Shown here in pieces: positions 8,358 to 17,206 of a stretch of DNA of 48,125 bases (within the stretch, counting starts at the first letter, position 1; the number at the start of each line of letters is the position of its first letter). The stretch covers positions 1 through 48,125 of the forward strand of contig JBBDSV010000024.1 in NCBI GenBank assembly GCA_040904785.1, in the 5' to 3' direction. A program made the position numbers and the translations under genes. The notes beneath the pieces are model-generated. The model did not search any database, was not told the origin of the DNA, and saw only the letters and a list, made by a program, of their open reading frames with translations. This stretch comes from JBBDSV01 sp040904785 (GTDB taxonomy: Bacteria > Actinomycetota > Nitriliruptoria > Nitriliruptorales > Nitriliruptoraceae).

Positions 8358-9328
8358 GCGTCGTCCTCCTTCGCCGACGTTCCGGTGATCATCGTGCCGA
8401 CACCCTCATCGGTGAAGATCTCGATGAGCACCGCATGAAGGACGCGGCCGTCGAGGATGTGGGCCTGAGGAACGCCATGCCGCAGGGCGTCGATGATGGA
8501 CCGCACCTTGGGACGCATGCCTTCGTGAAGCGCATCACTGTCGAGCATGCGCTCGAGCTCTTCGACACCCACCTCGCTGAGCAGCGCCTGACGTTCGGGA
8601 TCTCCGAAGTCGGCGTACAGACCGGGGACGTCGGTCAGATAGACCAGTTTCGACGCCCCCAACGCCGCCGCGATCGCGCCAGCGGCCAGATCGGCATTCA
8701 CATTTCGGTCCTGGCCCTGGGCATCACGTCCGAGCGTGGCGACGACGGGGAGGAACCCGTCGTCGAGCAGTTCGACGAGGTAGGTCGTGTCCACGTGTTC
8801 GACCTCGCCGACCAGGCCGAGATCCTCACCGTTCGGGCCTGTCGCAGGTCGCACCTTCACGAGTCCGGCATCGGTGCCCGCGACGCCGACCGCCGCCGCG
8901 CCCGCTGCCTGCACCAACCCGACGATCTCCGGGTTGACCTGGCCGAGCAGCGCCATTCGGACGACGTCCAGCATCGCTGCGTCGGTTCTCCGTAGGCCGC
9001 CGATGAACGCAGAGGTGACACCGAGGTCCTTGGCGAGCGCACTGATCTGCGGCCCTCCCCCGTGCACGATCACCGGCCGTAGCCCGACGAACTGCAGGAG
9101 GGCGACGTCGGCCGCGAACGACCGCTTGAGATCGTCGTCGACCATGGCGTTGCCGCCGTACTTGATGACGACGGTCTGACCGTGGAATCGCGTGATCCAC
9201 GGCAGCGCCTCACGCAGCACCGCTGCCTTCGATTGCGCCAATTCGACGCGGGCGAACGCACGCGCATCGAGTTCCGCGTGCGTGCTCGGTGCACCCGACG
9301 ACGCAGGTGTGGGTGTTGCGGCTTCCAT
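8354..9328 (-). CDS. argB: Acetylglutamate kinase
   Basis: This 324-residue amino-acid kinase phosphorylates N-acetylglutamate and is usually the arginine-inhibited step in organisms with ArgJ. VVIKYGGNAM and IVHGGGPQI form the nucleotide and substrate loops, and NVNADLAAGAIAAALGA is a further conserved block. I chose the ATG at 9328 because AGGTGG lies five bases upstream; a GTG at 9337 would leave no room after the argJ stop. A 30-40 residue N-terminal extension before the kinase core (ELDARAFARVELAQSKAAVLREALPWI) resembles the N-helix of arginine-sensitive, hexameric NAGKs, so feedback inhibition is likely (inference). Confidence 0.94.
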   Translation of the reverse strand: MEAATPTPASSGAPSTHAELDARAFARVELAQSKAAVLREALPWITRFHGQTVVIKYGGNAMVDDDLKRSFAADVALLQFVGLRPVIVHGGGPQISALAKDLGVTSAFIGGLRRTDAAMLDVVRMALLGQVNPEIVGLVQAAGAAAVGVAGTDAGLVKVRPATGPNGEDLGLVGEVEHVDTTYLVELLDDGFLPVVATLGRDAQGQDRNVNADLAAGAIAAALGASKLVYLTDVPGLYADFGDPERQALLSEVGVEELERMLDSDALHEGMRPKVRSIIDALRHGVPQAHILDGRVLHAVLIEIFTDEGVGTMITGTSAKEDDA

Positions 9329-9337
9329 CGCGTCCAC

Positions 9338-10558
9338 CTAGGTCGTGTATTCAGCGTTGAAGCGGACATACTCAGGCGTCAGATCGCACGTGAGCACCGT
9401 GGCCGATCCCGGCCCCATACCGACTTCGACATCGATCGAGACTTCACTCGCGGCCATCGCCGCTGCAGCTGCCGACCGATCGAAGTCCCGTGCCACGCCA
9501 CCGCGACACACCTCGACTCCCGCACAGCGCACGGCCACCGCAGAGAGGTCAAACTCGACGCCCGCGTTGCCCAATGCCATGAGGATGCGTCCCCAATTCG
9601 GATCCGCACCGTGCATCGCGGCGCGCACAAGCAGGCTCGTCGCCACCGACCGTGCAAGCCGCTCGGCGGTCGACTCGTCGACCGCGCCACGGACGGTCAC
9701 GGCTGCGACGCGCGATGCGCCCTCACCGTCGGCGACGATCTGCAGAGCAAGGTCGGCGCACACCGCATGCAACGCGCGCATCAGCGTCGCCGACTCCGCC
9801 GCAACACCCGCGGCGCCGTTGGCGAACACCACGACCGTGTCGCTCGTCGACTGGTCACCATCGACACTGATGCGGTTGAACGAGTGTGCGACGGCACCAC
9901 GCACGGCCGTGCGCAGCAGCGCGGGGTCGACGGCCGCGTCACAGGTGATGACCGCGAGCATCGTGGCCATGGACGGCTCGATCATGCCCACGCCCTTGGC
10001 CATGCCACCGATCACGTAGGTCGATCCGTCGGGTTGGGTGACCCGGTAGGCCGAAAGCTTCGGGCGCGTGTCCGTTGTCATCATCGCGTGTGCTGCACGC
10101 AGCCCACCGTCGTCGGCCACGTCGGCAGCGACCGACGGCATCGCCTCTTCGATGCGCTCAATAGGCAGTGGAACACCGATCACCCCGGTCGACATGACGA
10201 GCACATCCTCAGCCGAAATCGAGGCTTCTCGACTGGCTGCTGCAGCCAAACGGAGCGCGTGCTCAGATCCCGATGGTGTGCAGACATTCGCATTGCCGGC
10301 ATTGATCACGACCGCCTGCGCCGCGCCGTCCGCGGCGTGCGCTTCCGTCACGACACACGCCGGTGCCTTGACGTGGTTGGTCGTGGTGGTCACCGCCACG
10401 GCAGCGCGGCGGTCGGAGCACACGAGGGCGAGATCGGGCCGCCCTGACGCCTTGACGCCACTGACGACGCCGCCCGCAGCGAATCCGGCCGCAGCCGTAA
10501 CGCCACCTTCGATGGCGGTGAACCCTGTCCGGTCTTCCGGCCCCCACCCGGCGATCAC
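9338..10558 (-). CDS. argJ: Bifunctional ornithine acetyltransferase / N-acetylglutamate synthase
   Basis: This 406-residue enzyme moves the acetyl group from N-acetylornithine to glutamate, so the pathway is cyclic. ArgJ proteins cleave themselves within a conserved block ending ATML; here EPSMATMLAVITCD carries the nucleophilic threonine. The C-terminal half ends with a normal ALGD-less tail (FNAEYTT). GTG start 10558 overlaps the argC stop (GTGA). There is no separate argA or argE in the operon, consistent with a recycling ArgJ. Whether it also uses acetyl-CoA (bifunctional form) is not visible. Confidence 0.94.
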   Translation of the reverse strand: MIAGWGPEDRTGFTAIEGGVTAAAGFAAGGVVSGVKASGRPDLALVCSDRRAAVAVTTTTNHVKAPACVVTEAHAADGAAQAVVINAGNANVCTPSGSEHALRLAAAASREASISAEDVLVMSTGVIGVPLPIERIEEAMPSVAADVADDGGLRAAHAMMTTDTRPKLSAYRVTQPDGSTYVIGGMAKGVGMIEPSMATMLAVITCDAAVDPALLRTAVRGAVAHSFNRISVDGDQSTSDTVVVFANGAAGVAAESATLMRALHAVCADLALQIVADGEGASRVAAVTVRGAVDESTAERLARSVATSLLVRAAMHGADPNWGRILMALGNAGVEFDLSAVAVRCAGVEVCRGGVARDFDRSAAAAAMAASEVSIDVEVGMGPGSATVLTCDLTPEYVRFNAEYTT

Positions 10559-11601
10559 GGGTAGATGCCGATGGCCGTCAGTCCGGTCGTCTCCGGAAGG
10601 CCGAACAGGACGTTTGCATTTTGTACCGCACCTCCCGCGGCACCCTTGCCCAGGTTGTCGGTGACGCTGGTCACGATGACCCGCTGGGTGCGCGGATCAA
10701 CCACCGCCGAAACCTGGCAGCCGTTCGAACCAGCGACGGCCTTGGTCGAGGGGAACCGGCCGGGTTCGAGCACGTGGACGAACGGCGCGTCGCGATACGC
10801 ATCGACGAGCGCCTGTTGCACCGCATCACCGTCGATGTCGTCACGCAATGTGGCGGTCGCGGTGATCAGCAGCCCGCGCGCCATCGGCACCAGGTGCGGA
10901 ATGAACGTCACCGGCTGGTGGTAGTCGCCGAGGTGGCCGAGATACCGCTCGAGTTCGCCCGTGTGCCGATGGCCCGGTGCGCCGTACGCCGTCAGATTGC
11001 TGTCCACGTGAGAGAAGTGCAGCGCGTCCTTCGCTGCCCGTCCGGCCCCACTCGTGCCCGACTTGCCGTCGACGACCAACGACGCGGGCTCGAACAGTGA
11101 CGCCACCGGCACCAACCCGAGGAGCGCCGTGATGACGTAGCACCCGGGGTTTGCGACCAGCGTGGCCGACGCCACGGCCGAGCGCGCGAACTCGGTGATG
11201 CCATAGACGGCCGCTCCGTGGACGCTGTCGTCTGTGGCCAACAGATCGGGCCGCGAATGTTCCTCGCCGTACCACTGGGAGAACCGGTCGGCGTCGAGGC
11301 GAAACGCGGCCGAGAGGTCGATGGTGCGCACGTTCGCGTCGAACAGTGCGCTCCCGAGCTCTGCGGCAGGGCCATGCGGCGTGGCCAAGAAGACGAGATC
11401 AAGATCTGCGAGCGCGTCGACATTCACCCCGTCGAACGATCCGAAGTCGACGAGATTGGGATAGAGGTCCGCGACGGGGGTACCCGCCTGCCCGTGGGCC
11501 GCCACGACGGCGACGTCGAATTCGGGATGCGCCGACAGCAGACGCACGAGTTCCGCACCGCCGTACCCCGATGCACCCACGATCCCGACTTGCACGGCCA
11601 T
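10555..11601 (-). CDS. argC: N-acetyl-gamma-glutamyl-phosphate reductase
   Basis: This 348-residue NADPH-dependent reductase is the first gene of the arginine operon. It begins MAVQVGIVGASGYGGAELVRLL, a Rossmann loop, and has the catalytic cysteine in VANPGCYVITALL. GAPGHRHTGELE near the middle is another family block. The ATG at 11601 has GAGAGAGG upstream; an in-frame extension to 11676 would run through the promoter and operator and is rejected. The untranslated leader is about 55-60 nt from the predicted promoter. Confidence 0.95.
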   Translation of the reverse strand: MAVQVGIVGASGYGGAELVRLLSAHPEFDVAVVAAHGQAGTPVADLYPNLVDFGSFDGVNVDALADLDLVFLATPHGPAAELGSALFDANVRTIDLSAAFRLDADRFSQWYGEEHSRPDLLATDDSVHGAAVYGITEFARSAVASATLVANPGCYVITALLGLVPVASLFEPASLVVDGKSGTSGAGRAAKDALHFSHVDSNLTAYGAPGHRHTGELERYLGHLGDYHQPVTFIPHLVPMARGLLITATATLRDDIDGDAVQQALVDAYRDAPFVHVLEPGRFPSTKAVAGSNGCQVSAVVDPRTQRVIVTSVTDNLGKGAAGGAVQNANVLFGLPETTGLTAIGIYP

Positions 11602-11662
11602 GCTCGATCCTCTCTCGCACTGCACAGCGCTCGGCCACCGGGGAACGCTCGATGCCCGGACG

Positions 11663-11696
11663 ACACTATTCTGCACAAGATTGCAGATAAATGCAA
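11663..11696 (-). promoter_or_regulatory. argC promoter overlapped by tandem ARG-box dyads
   Basis: Two overlapping dyads lie here. TTGCAGATAAATGCAA (11681-11696) is a perfect TTGCA-N6-TGCAA palindrome, and CTGCA-N6-TGCAG (11671-11686) is a second, offset by ten bases, one helical turn. The first matches the mycobacterial ARG box as I remember it. On the minus strand two -35/-10 pairs are possible: TTGCAT (11691-11696) with CAGAAT (11668-11673), or TTTATC (11686-11691) with TAGTGT (11663-11668), each with a 17-bp spacer. In both cases ArgR would cover the -35 and spacer, predicting direct repression by arginine. Confidence 0.8.
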
Positions 11697-11706
11697 GTTC
11701 TTGCGC

Positions 11707-12126
11707 CTAGTCCTCGGGCCGCCGCCGCAGTTGCTTCGTCTGAGAACGTCTCCGCTTGACCTCGAGCCGACGGCGGCGCGACGCACGTGTCGGCCGCGTC
11801 GGAACGCGCGATCTCGGCGGTTCGATCGCCTCGCCGACGAGCGACCGCAGCCGGGCACGCACGGCGGCTCGATTGCGATGCTGGCTGCGATGTTCTCGCC
11901 CGTGCAGGATGAGGACGCCGTCACCGGTGATGCGGTTGGCGAGTCGGTCAAGCAAGCGCGCACGTTGGGCATCCGTGAGCACGCTCGACGTCCCGATGTC
12001 CCAACGCAGTTCGATGGCGGAATCGGTGGTGTTGACGGACTGGCCACCGGGGCCATGACCGCGCATCGCGCGAATATCCAGCTCCTCTTCAGGGATGGTC
12101 AGCCGCCCGTTGATCTTCAATCCCAT
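11707..12126 (-). CDS. arfB: Alternative ribosome-rescue factor ArfB-like peptidyl-tRNA hydrolase
   Basis: This 139-residue protein has the class-I release-factor catalytic domain with the GGQ loop (MRGHGPGGQSVNTTDSAIEL, about 20-39) that hydrolyses peptidyl-tRNA. It has no codon-recognition domain. The C-terminal 45 residues are very basic (many Arg/Lys), matching the tail that ArfB inserts into the empty mRNA channel of stalled ribosomes. Size fits ArfB/YaeJ (about 140). It lies 48 nt after pheT and before the arg promoter, so it ends the translation-related block. No terminator is evident between it and argC. Confidence 0.88.
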   Translation of the reverse strand: MGLKINGRLTIPEEELDIRAMRGHGPGGQSVNTTDSAIELRWDIGTSSVLTDAQRARLLDRLANRITGDGVLILHGREHRSQHRNRAAVRARLRSLVGEAIEPPRSRVPTRPTRASRRRRLEVKRRRSQTKQLRRRPED

Positions 12127-12174
12127 CAGTGGACGCTCCGCTCGGATCCGTGCGCGCGGCGGTCCGAACGACCG

Positions 12175-14622
12175 TCAACGGCGCAACGTGGCACCGATGC
12201 CTTGTGCGTGTTCGGCGACACGCGCGATCACCTGCTCGGCATCGTCGTCGGTCAGTTGCCGTTCGTCATCGTGAAGTCGCAGGCGAATCGCAAGGCTGCG
12301 GTTGCCCTCGCCGACCTGCGGACCGCGATACTCGTCGAACCACCACCATGCGTCGAGGAGCTCGCCGACGCCCGACCGGATCGCCGTTTCGATCTGCGCG
12401 AAGGACACCGTGTCCGGCGCAACGAGCGCAACATCGACGGTTAGCGCCGGATGACGCCGAATCGTCCGCGCTGTCGCTGGCGCGTGTGGTGCGGTTGCAA
12501 TGAGCGGATCGAGCAGCAGCTCCCCGACGATGACCGGTTCCGCAAGGTCACGCCGCTCCGCCTCGTGCGGATGGAGCGCGCCGACGAACCCGATCTCGTG
12601 TCCGCCGAGCAGAAGCTGCGCCGACTGCCCGGGGTGGAAACCGGCGCGTTCGACGGGACGCCGTTCGAGCACGACGTCCCGGCGGATCCGTGCGACAACC
12701 TCATCGATTGCAGCGAGAACGTCGAAAACATCGACACGCGCTTCGGTGTCGAGCCAGCGATCGCCGACGCGAAGGCCGTGCGCGGCGAATCCGATCGCCA
12801 GTGGTTGGACGGGCAACGGGGCACCATCCGGGTCACGCCAGCGCCAGTCCGCATCGGACACGGCATCGAGGGCGTCGGCGAGTTGATCGCCCTCGGGCCG
12901 AAAGATGCGCCCGATCTCGACGAGCATCGTCCCGGGCCGACCCTGCCCGGCATTGCGGCGCAGCGCTGCGAGCAAACCTTCGGCGAGCGATGGGCGCAGT
13001 GCCGCAGCATCCTTGGCCAATGGGTTGGCCAGCGCGAGACGTCGGTCGGACGGCAGCAGCGCAACGAGCGCGCCATCACCGACGAACGGTCGTGTGACCG
13101 CCTCGGAGAAACCCAGGGCGAGGGCTGCGTCACGCGCGGCACGCACCCGCCGTTGCGCAAACGTCAATCCGCCGCGAACGCGCACGTCCGGCATTTCGGT
13201 GGGAATACGGTCGTATCCGTGCAGTCTTGCGATCTCTTCGGCGAGGTCGGCTTCCCGCTGCAGGTCGCCGCGCCAGCTCGGTGGTGTGACCGCCAGTCCA
13301 TCCGCAGTCGCGTCGACGGCGCAGCCGGACCGCTCGAGCAGTTTCTGCTGTTCTCCCGTGTCGAGCTGCGACACGCCGAGCAGGCGCGCCACCCGTACGG
13401 GGTCGATCGCGACGACCGATCGTTCGGTCCATGACGGATCCGTCGCGGCTCGAACGAGCGACGTCCCGTTGAGGTGCCCTGCAGCATGTTCGGCGAGGAG
13501 CTTGGCCGCGTGTGCCGTCGCACGTTCGGCACCTTCCGGATCGACGCGCCGCTCGAAGCGAAGGCTTGCCTCGCTGACGAGCCCCAGCCGACGCGCCGCC
13601 GCGCGAATCGCCCGAGGATTCCAGACGGCGCCTTCGAGCAGCACGGAGCGTGTCGCCGCGCGAACTTCGGTGTCCCGCCCACCCATGACGCCGGCGAGAC
13701 TGACGATCCGTGCGTCGTCGGTGATCACGAGATCACCGACGTGCAGCGTGCGCTCGACATTGTCGAGTGTGGTCAGCTGCTCTCCGGCGCGGGCTGCACG
13801 AACGGTCAAAGAACCCTGCAACGTGTCGCGGTCGAACGCGTGCAGCGGCTGGCCGGTCTCAAGCATCACGTAGTTCGTGACATCGACGACGATGTCGATG
13901 GCACGAATGCCGCACTGCGCCAGTCGTTGGCGCATCCACAATGGTGACGGACCGACCTTCACGTCGTCGACGAGCCACGTCGCGAATCGCTCGCAGCCTT
14001 GCGTTTCGAGGCGTACATCCATCGCGGGCGCGGCAAGCGCTTCGGGAACGTCGACGTCGTACCACGTGGTGTCGAGAATCGCGGCCAGATCACGCGCCAC
14101 GCCGACGACCCCCCAGTGGTCACCGCGATCCGCCTGCACGGCGACCTCGATCACGGGTTCTCCGACGGGGATGAGCGCGCCGAGGTCGACGCCGACCGGC
14201 GTCGACGCGTCGAGCACGATAATTCCCGCATGGTCGTCGCCGAGTTGAAGTTCGCGCGCGGAGCACAGCATGCCGTGCGAGACCTGACCACGGATCTCGC
14301 GCGACTCGAGCGTCATCCCGGGAATCGTCGCTCCGGGTGGTGCATGCAGGACGATGTCGTCGGCGGCGAAGTTGTGCGCGCCGCAGACAACGTCGAGTTC
14401 GTCGTCAGCGTCGGTGCCTGTGACCCGCACGAGCCGCAGATTGTCGGCGTCGGGATGGTCACGCACGTCGAGCACACGTGCTGTCCGCACTCCTGCCGTA
14501 CCCGCACCCGGACGGGTAACGCCTTCAACCTCGAGTCCGTGCATGCTCATGACATCCACCAGGCCGTCGACATTGAGGTCGGCGTCAAGGTGTTGCAGCA
14601 GCCAGGACAGCGGAAGCTTCAC
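12175..14622 (-). CDS. pheT: Phenylalanine--tRNA ligase beta subunit
   Basis: This 815-residue subunit of the (alpha-beta)2 synthetase has an N-terminal EMAP/OB-type tRNA-binding domain (VLDVRDHPDADNLRLVRV, about 50-67), the B3/B4 editing domain in the middle, a B5 domain, and a C-terminal ferredoxin-fold anticodon-binding domain starting near RRHPALTVDVALV. Length is standard for bacterial PheT. The start MKLPLSWL is canonical, 33 nt after pheS. It acts with PheS to charge tRNA-Phe and to clear Tyr-tRNA-Phe. Its position between infC-rplT-methylase and arg genes matches actinobacterial order. Confidence 0.96.
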   Translation of the reverse strand: MKLPLSWLLQHLDADLNVDGLVDVMSMHGLEVEGVTRPGAGTAGVRTARVLDVRDHPDADNLRLVRVTGTDADDELDVVCGAHNFAADDIVLHAPPGATIPGMTLESREIRGQVSHGMLCSARELQLGDDHAGIIVLDASTPVGVDLGALIPVGEPVIEVAVQADRGDHWGVVGVARDLAAILDTTWYDVDVPEALAAPAMDVRLETQGCERFATWLVDDVKVGPSPLWMRQRLAQCGIRAIDIVVDVTNYVMLETGQPLHAFDRDTLQGSLTVRAARAGEQLTTLDNVERTLHVGDLVITDDARIVSLAGVMGGRDTEVRAATRSVLLEGAVWNPRAIRAAARRLGLVSEASLRFERRVDPEGAERATAHAAKLLAEHAAGHLNGTSLVRAATDPSWTERSVVAIDPVRVARLLGVSQLDTGEQQKLLERSGCAVDATADGLAVTPPSWRGDLQREADLAEEIARLHGYDRIPTEMPDVRVRGGLTFAQRRVRAARDAALALGFSEAVTRPFVGDGALVALLPSDRRLALANPLAKDAAALRPSLAEGLLAALRRNAGQGRPGTMLVEIGRIFRPEGDQLADALDAVSDADWRWRDPDGAPLPVQPLAIGFAAHGLRVGDRWLDTEARVDVFDVLAAIDEVVARIRRDVVLERRPVERAGFHPGQSAQLLLGGHEIGFVGALHPHEAERRDLAEPVIVGELLLDPLIATAPHAPATARTIRRHPALTVDVALVAPDTVSFAQIETAIRSGVGELLDAWWWFDEYRGPQVGEGNRSLAIRLRLHDDERQLTDDDAEQVIARVAEHAQGIGATLRR

Positions 14623-14655
14623 GTCGGGTCTCCCAACCGGATGGTGGCCGTGTCG

Positions 14656-15651
14656 TCAGAACTGTGCGAGGAATCGGGCGTCAGCATCGAAGAAGTCCCG
14701 GATGTCGCGGACGCCGTGGCGCAGCATCGCGACACGCTCGATGCCGACGCCAAAGGCGAATCCGGTGTACTCCTCAGGATCCACACCACACGCCGTCAAG
14801 ACATTGGGATCGACCATCCCCGCACCAAGGACCTCGAGCCAACCGGACGGGGACGACTCGTAGGAGACGTCAACCTCGCAGCTGGGTTCGGTGAACGGGA
14901 AGAACGACGGTCGCAGCCGGATCTCGCGATCCTCACCGAACATCGCGCGGGCGAAGGCGAGGAGCGTGCCGCGTAGATGCGCCATCGTCACGCCCTCGTC
15001 AACGAGCAAGCCCTCGACCTGGCTGAAGACCGGCGAGTGGGTCGCATCGATGGTGTCGGCGCGGTAGGTGCGACCCGGTACGACAACCGCGATCGGGGGT
15101 GCCTGTGTCGTCATGACCCGCGCCTGAACCGGTGACGTGTGCGTCCGGAGCACGACATCGTCGTGGTCGGCGACGTAGATCGTGTCCATCTCCTGGCGCG
15201 CCGGGTGGTCGGGTGCGATGTTGAGGAGATCGAAATTAAACGCGCCGGCTTCCGCTTCGGGCCCTTCAGCCACTTGGAAGCCCAGTCCGATGAAGACGTC
15301 CACGATCTCCTGCTCGACCTGTGTCAGCAGATGTGGTCGTCCGGGCCGGATCCGGCGCGGCGGCAGCGTGACATCCAGGCGTTCGGAGGCGAGCCGTGTC
15401 GCAAGCGCTGCTTCAGCCAACTCCTGCCGGCGTTCAGCGAGTAACGACTCCAGCGAGGCGCGAACGCGGTGCAGTTGTTGGCCCAACTTCTTGCGTCGTG
15501 CTGCGTCAAGATCGCCAAGCCCCTTCTGGAGGGCGGCGAGGCGTGAACGCCTTCCGAGGAACCGAACGCGCACGTCTTCGACGTCGTCGAGCGACGTCGC
15601 GCCAGCAAGCGCGGTGAGCGCCTGCTCCTCGAGCTCCTCGATCTCGGTCAC
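14656..15651 (-). CDS. pheS: Phenylalanine--tRNA ligase alpha subunit
   Basis: This 331-residue catalytic subunit activates phenylalanine. An N-terminal coiled-coil for tRNA contact spans about residues 1-85. The class-II core includes GRTYRADTIDATHSPVF with the motif-2 arginine, FFPFTEPSCEVDV, and the motif-3 block GFAFGVGIERVAMLRHG. I chose the GTG at 15651 because AGGTGG lies seven bases upstream and the sequence VTEIEELEEQ begins the expected helix; the frame open to 15810 enters the methylase gene. No T-box or leader peptide fits in the 73-nt gap before it, so control is probably from further upstream. Confidence 0.95.
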   Translation of the reverse strand: MTEIEELEEQALTALAGATSLDDVEDVRVRFLGRRSRLAALQKGLGDLDAARRKKLGQQLHRVRASLESLLAERRQELAEAALATRLASERLDVTLPPRRIRPGRPHLLTQVEQEIVDVFIGLGFQVAEGPEAEAGAFNFDLLNIAPDHPARQEMDTIYVADHDDVVLRTHTSPVQARVMTTQAPPIAVVVPGRTYRADTIDATHSPVFSQVEGLLVDEGVTMAHLRGTLLAFARAMFGEDREIRLRPSFFPFTEPSCEVDVSYESSPSGWLEVLGAGMVDPNVLTACGVDPEEYTGFAFGVGIERVAMLRHGVRDIRDFFDADARFLAQF

Positions 15652-15724
15652 CGTTTGTCCACCTGTTGCGATGACGGCAGCCGGCTGCAACGTCTCACGG
15701 CCGGCCACACGGTCGGGTCGCAGC

Positions 15725-16531
15725 CTAATCGCCGCCAGACGCTGCGCCGTCCACGGGAACGCCGGGCAAAACCCGCACGTTGCGCTCGTAGAGCGCAATC
15801 CCGATGGCAATCGCCACGTTCAACGACTCGATTCCGGCAACCATGGGAATCGCCACCGTGTCGTCGAGTCGTGTGCGGATCACCGCCGAAAGTCCGTGCG
15901 CCTCGCTGCCCGCGATGAGGGCGATGGGACCCTCAGCCGCGCCGAGCGCGGTGACCGGCGTCGAGCCGCGCGCATCCAGTCCGATCATGCGGAACCCGCG
16001 CGAAGCGCCGATCGCCAGCACATCCTCCATCGTCGCGCCCGTCATGAGCGGAAGGCCATAGATGGCGCCCGCCGTCGCGCGAATGACCTTCGGCGCGAAC
16101 GGATCGACGCTGCCGGTGGTCAGGACGAGTCCGTCGACCCCCATCGCGGCGCTCGCACGCACGATCGTGCCGAGATTGCCGGGGTCGGCGAGTGCGTCTG
16201 CAACGAGCACGGTGCGTCCCGACCAGACCTCCGCTTCGTCCCACACAGGCGTTCGCACGACGGCCACAACGCCTTGCGGATGCACCGCGTCCGCGAGCGC
16301 TTCCAGCACGCCGCTGTCTGCGGTCGTCACGCGAACATCGGTCCGCTGGTGGAACCCCGCCGACGCCAGATCCGACACGAATAGTTCTTCGACGAGGCCG
16401 GCCTCGAGCGCGGCGTCGACCGCATGCGGCCCATCAGCGAGATGCCGGCCTTGCGCATCTCGCGTGCGACGTCGCTGCAGTGCGGCCGCGCGTCGCACGC
16501 GCGGATTGCGGCGCGACGTCAGCTCAGGCAT
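15725..16531 (-). CDS. TrmH/SpoU-family 23S rRNA (or tRNA) 2'-O-methyltransferase
   Basis: This 268-residue protein has an N-terminal ribosomal-L30e-like RNA-binding region (HLADGPHAVDAALEAGLVEELFV) and a C-terminal SPOUT knot domain with the three SpoU motifs: DPGNLGTIVRASAAMGV, ALIAGSEAHGLS and VAIPMVAGIESLNVAIAIGIALYE. It methylates a ribose 2'-OH using SAM. Position directly after rplT matches M. tuberculosis tsnR (Rv1644), suggesting a 23S rRNA target, but substrate cannot be read from the sequence. ATG 16531 starts just after the rplT stop; the longer frame overlapping rplT is unlikely. Confidence 0.9.
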   Translation of the reverse strand: MPELTSRRNPRVRRAAALQRRRTRDAQGRHLADGPHAVDAALEAGLVEELFVSDLASAGFHQRTDVRVTTADSGVLEALADAVHPQGVVAVVRTPVWDEAEVWSGRTVLVADALADPGNLGTIVRASAAMGVDGLVLTTGSVDPFAPKVIRATAGAIYGLPLMTGATMEDVLAIGASRGFRMIGLDARGSTPVTALGAAEGPIALIAGSEAHGLSAVIRTRLDDTVAIPMVAGIESLNVAIAIGIALYERNVRVLPGVPVDGAASGGD

Positions 16532-16544
16532 CGATCGTGTCAGT

Positions 16545-16913
16545 TCACGCGGCGTCGCGATCGAGCGCACCACGCGCAACGGTCACGAGCGCCCGGAACG
16601 CATCCATGTCGTGAACGGCGAGCTCGGCCAGCTGCTTGCGGTCGACGTCGACCTCGGCGAGCTTGAGACCGTGCATGAGCCGGCTGTACGACAGACCCTC
16701 CTGCCGCGCGGCCGCATTGATCCGCGCGATCCACAAACGGCGCATGTCGCCCTTGCGCGCCCGCCGATCACGGTAGGCGTACCGATCGGCGTGGAAGACC
16801 GCTTCCTTGGCAACCTTGAAACGCCGACTCCGTGCGCCGGTGAATCCCTTCGCCCGATCAAGAACTGCCCGATGACTCTTCTTCGCGTGCACACCACGTT
16901 TCACGCGTGCCAT
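16545..16913 (-). CDS. rplT: 50S ribosomal protein bL20
   Basis: This 122-residue ribosomal protein binds 23S rRNA early in 50S assembly. It begins MARVKRGVHAKKSHRAVLD and contains KGDMRRLWIARINAA and LSYSRLMHGLKLAEVD, all standard bL20 blocks. It is the third gene of infC-rpmI-rplT, 31 nt after rpmI. In several bacteria bL20 represses this operon by binding its leader RNA. Whether the leader hairpins upstream of infC here serve that purpose is unknown. Confidence 0.97.
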   Translation of the reverse strand: MARVKRGVHAKKSHRAVLDRAKGFTGARSRRFKVAKEAVFHADRYAYRDRRARKGDMRRLWIARINAAARQEGLSYSRLMHGLKLAEVDVDRKQLAELAVHDMDAFRALVTVARGALDRDAA

Positions 16914-16944
16914 GATGAACCTCCTGTGTCGCCGCGCACCATGC

Positions 16945-17139
16945 TCACTGGTTCAGCAGGCGTTTGATCCTCTTCGCGTCGGGGCGTGCGAGCGTGATGT
17001 CGCCCGCAAGACGCCGCTTGCGTCGTGACGACTTCTTCTCGAGCAGGTGCGCACGATTCTTCTGGCGCGCGACGACCTTGCCCGTACGGGTGACACGAAA
17101 CCGCTTCTTCGCACCACTGTGCGTCTTCTGCTTTGGCAT
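16945..17139 (-). CDS. rpmI: 50S ribosomal protein bL35
   Basis: This 64-residue basic protein begins MPKQKTHSGAKKRFRVTRTG and ends DAKRIKRLLNQ, diagnostic of bL35. It lies 67 nt after infC and 31 nt before rplT in the universal infC-rpmI-rplT order. Length is exactly typical. Confidence 0.97.
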   Translation of the reverse strand: MPKQKTHSGAKKRFRVTRTGKVVARQKNRAHLLEKKSSRRKRRLAGDITLARPDAKRIKRLLNQ

Positions 17140-17206
17140 GCCCTACCTCACTACGTGGGAATCATTCACGTTTGCCGGATGCGGAACACCTCGCGCCCGT
17201 GCATCG

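Noticed and set aside
15652..15724. Possible T-box or Phe leader peptide before pheS
   Set aside because: The gap is 73 nt and contains only a loop-less GCAGCC/GGCTGC palindrome; no specifier loop, T-box sequence or Phe-rich frame.
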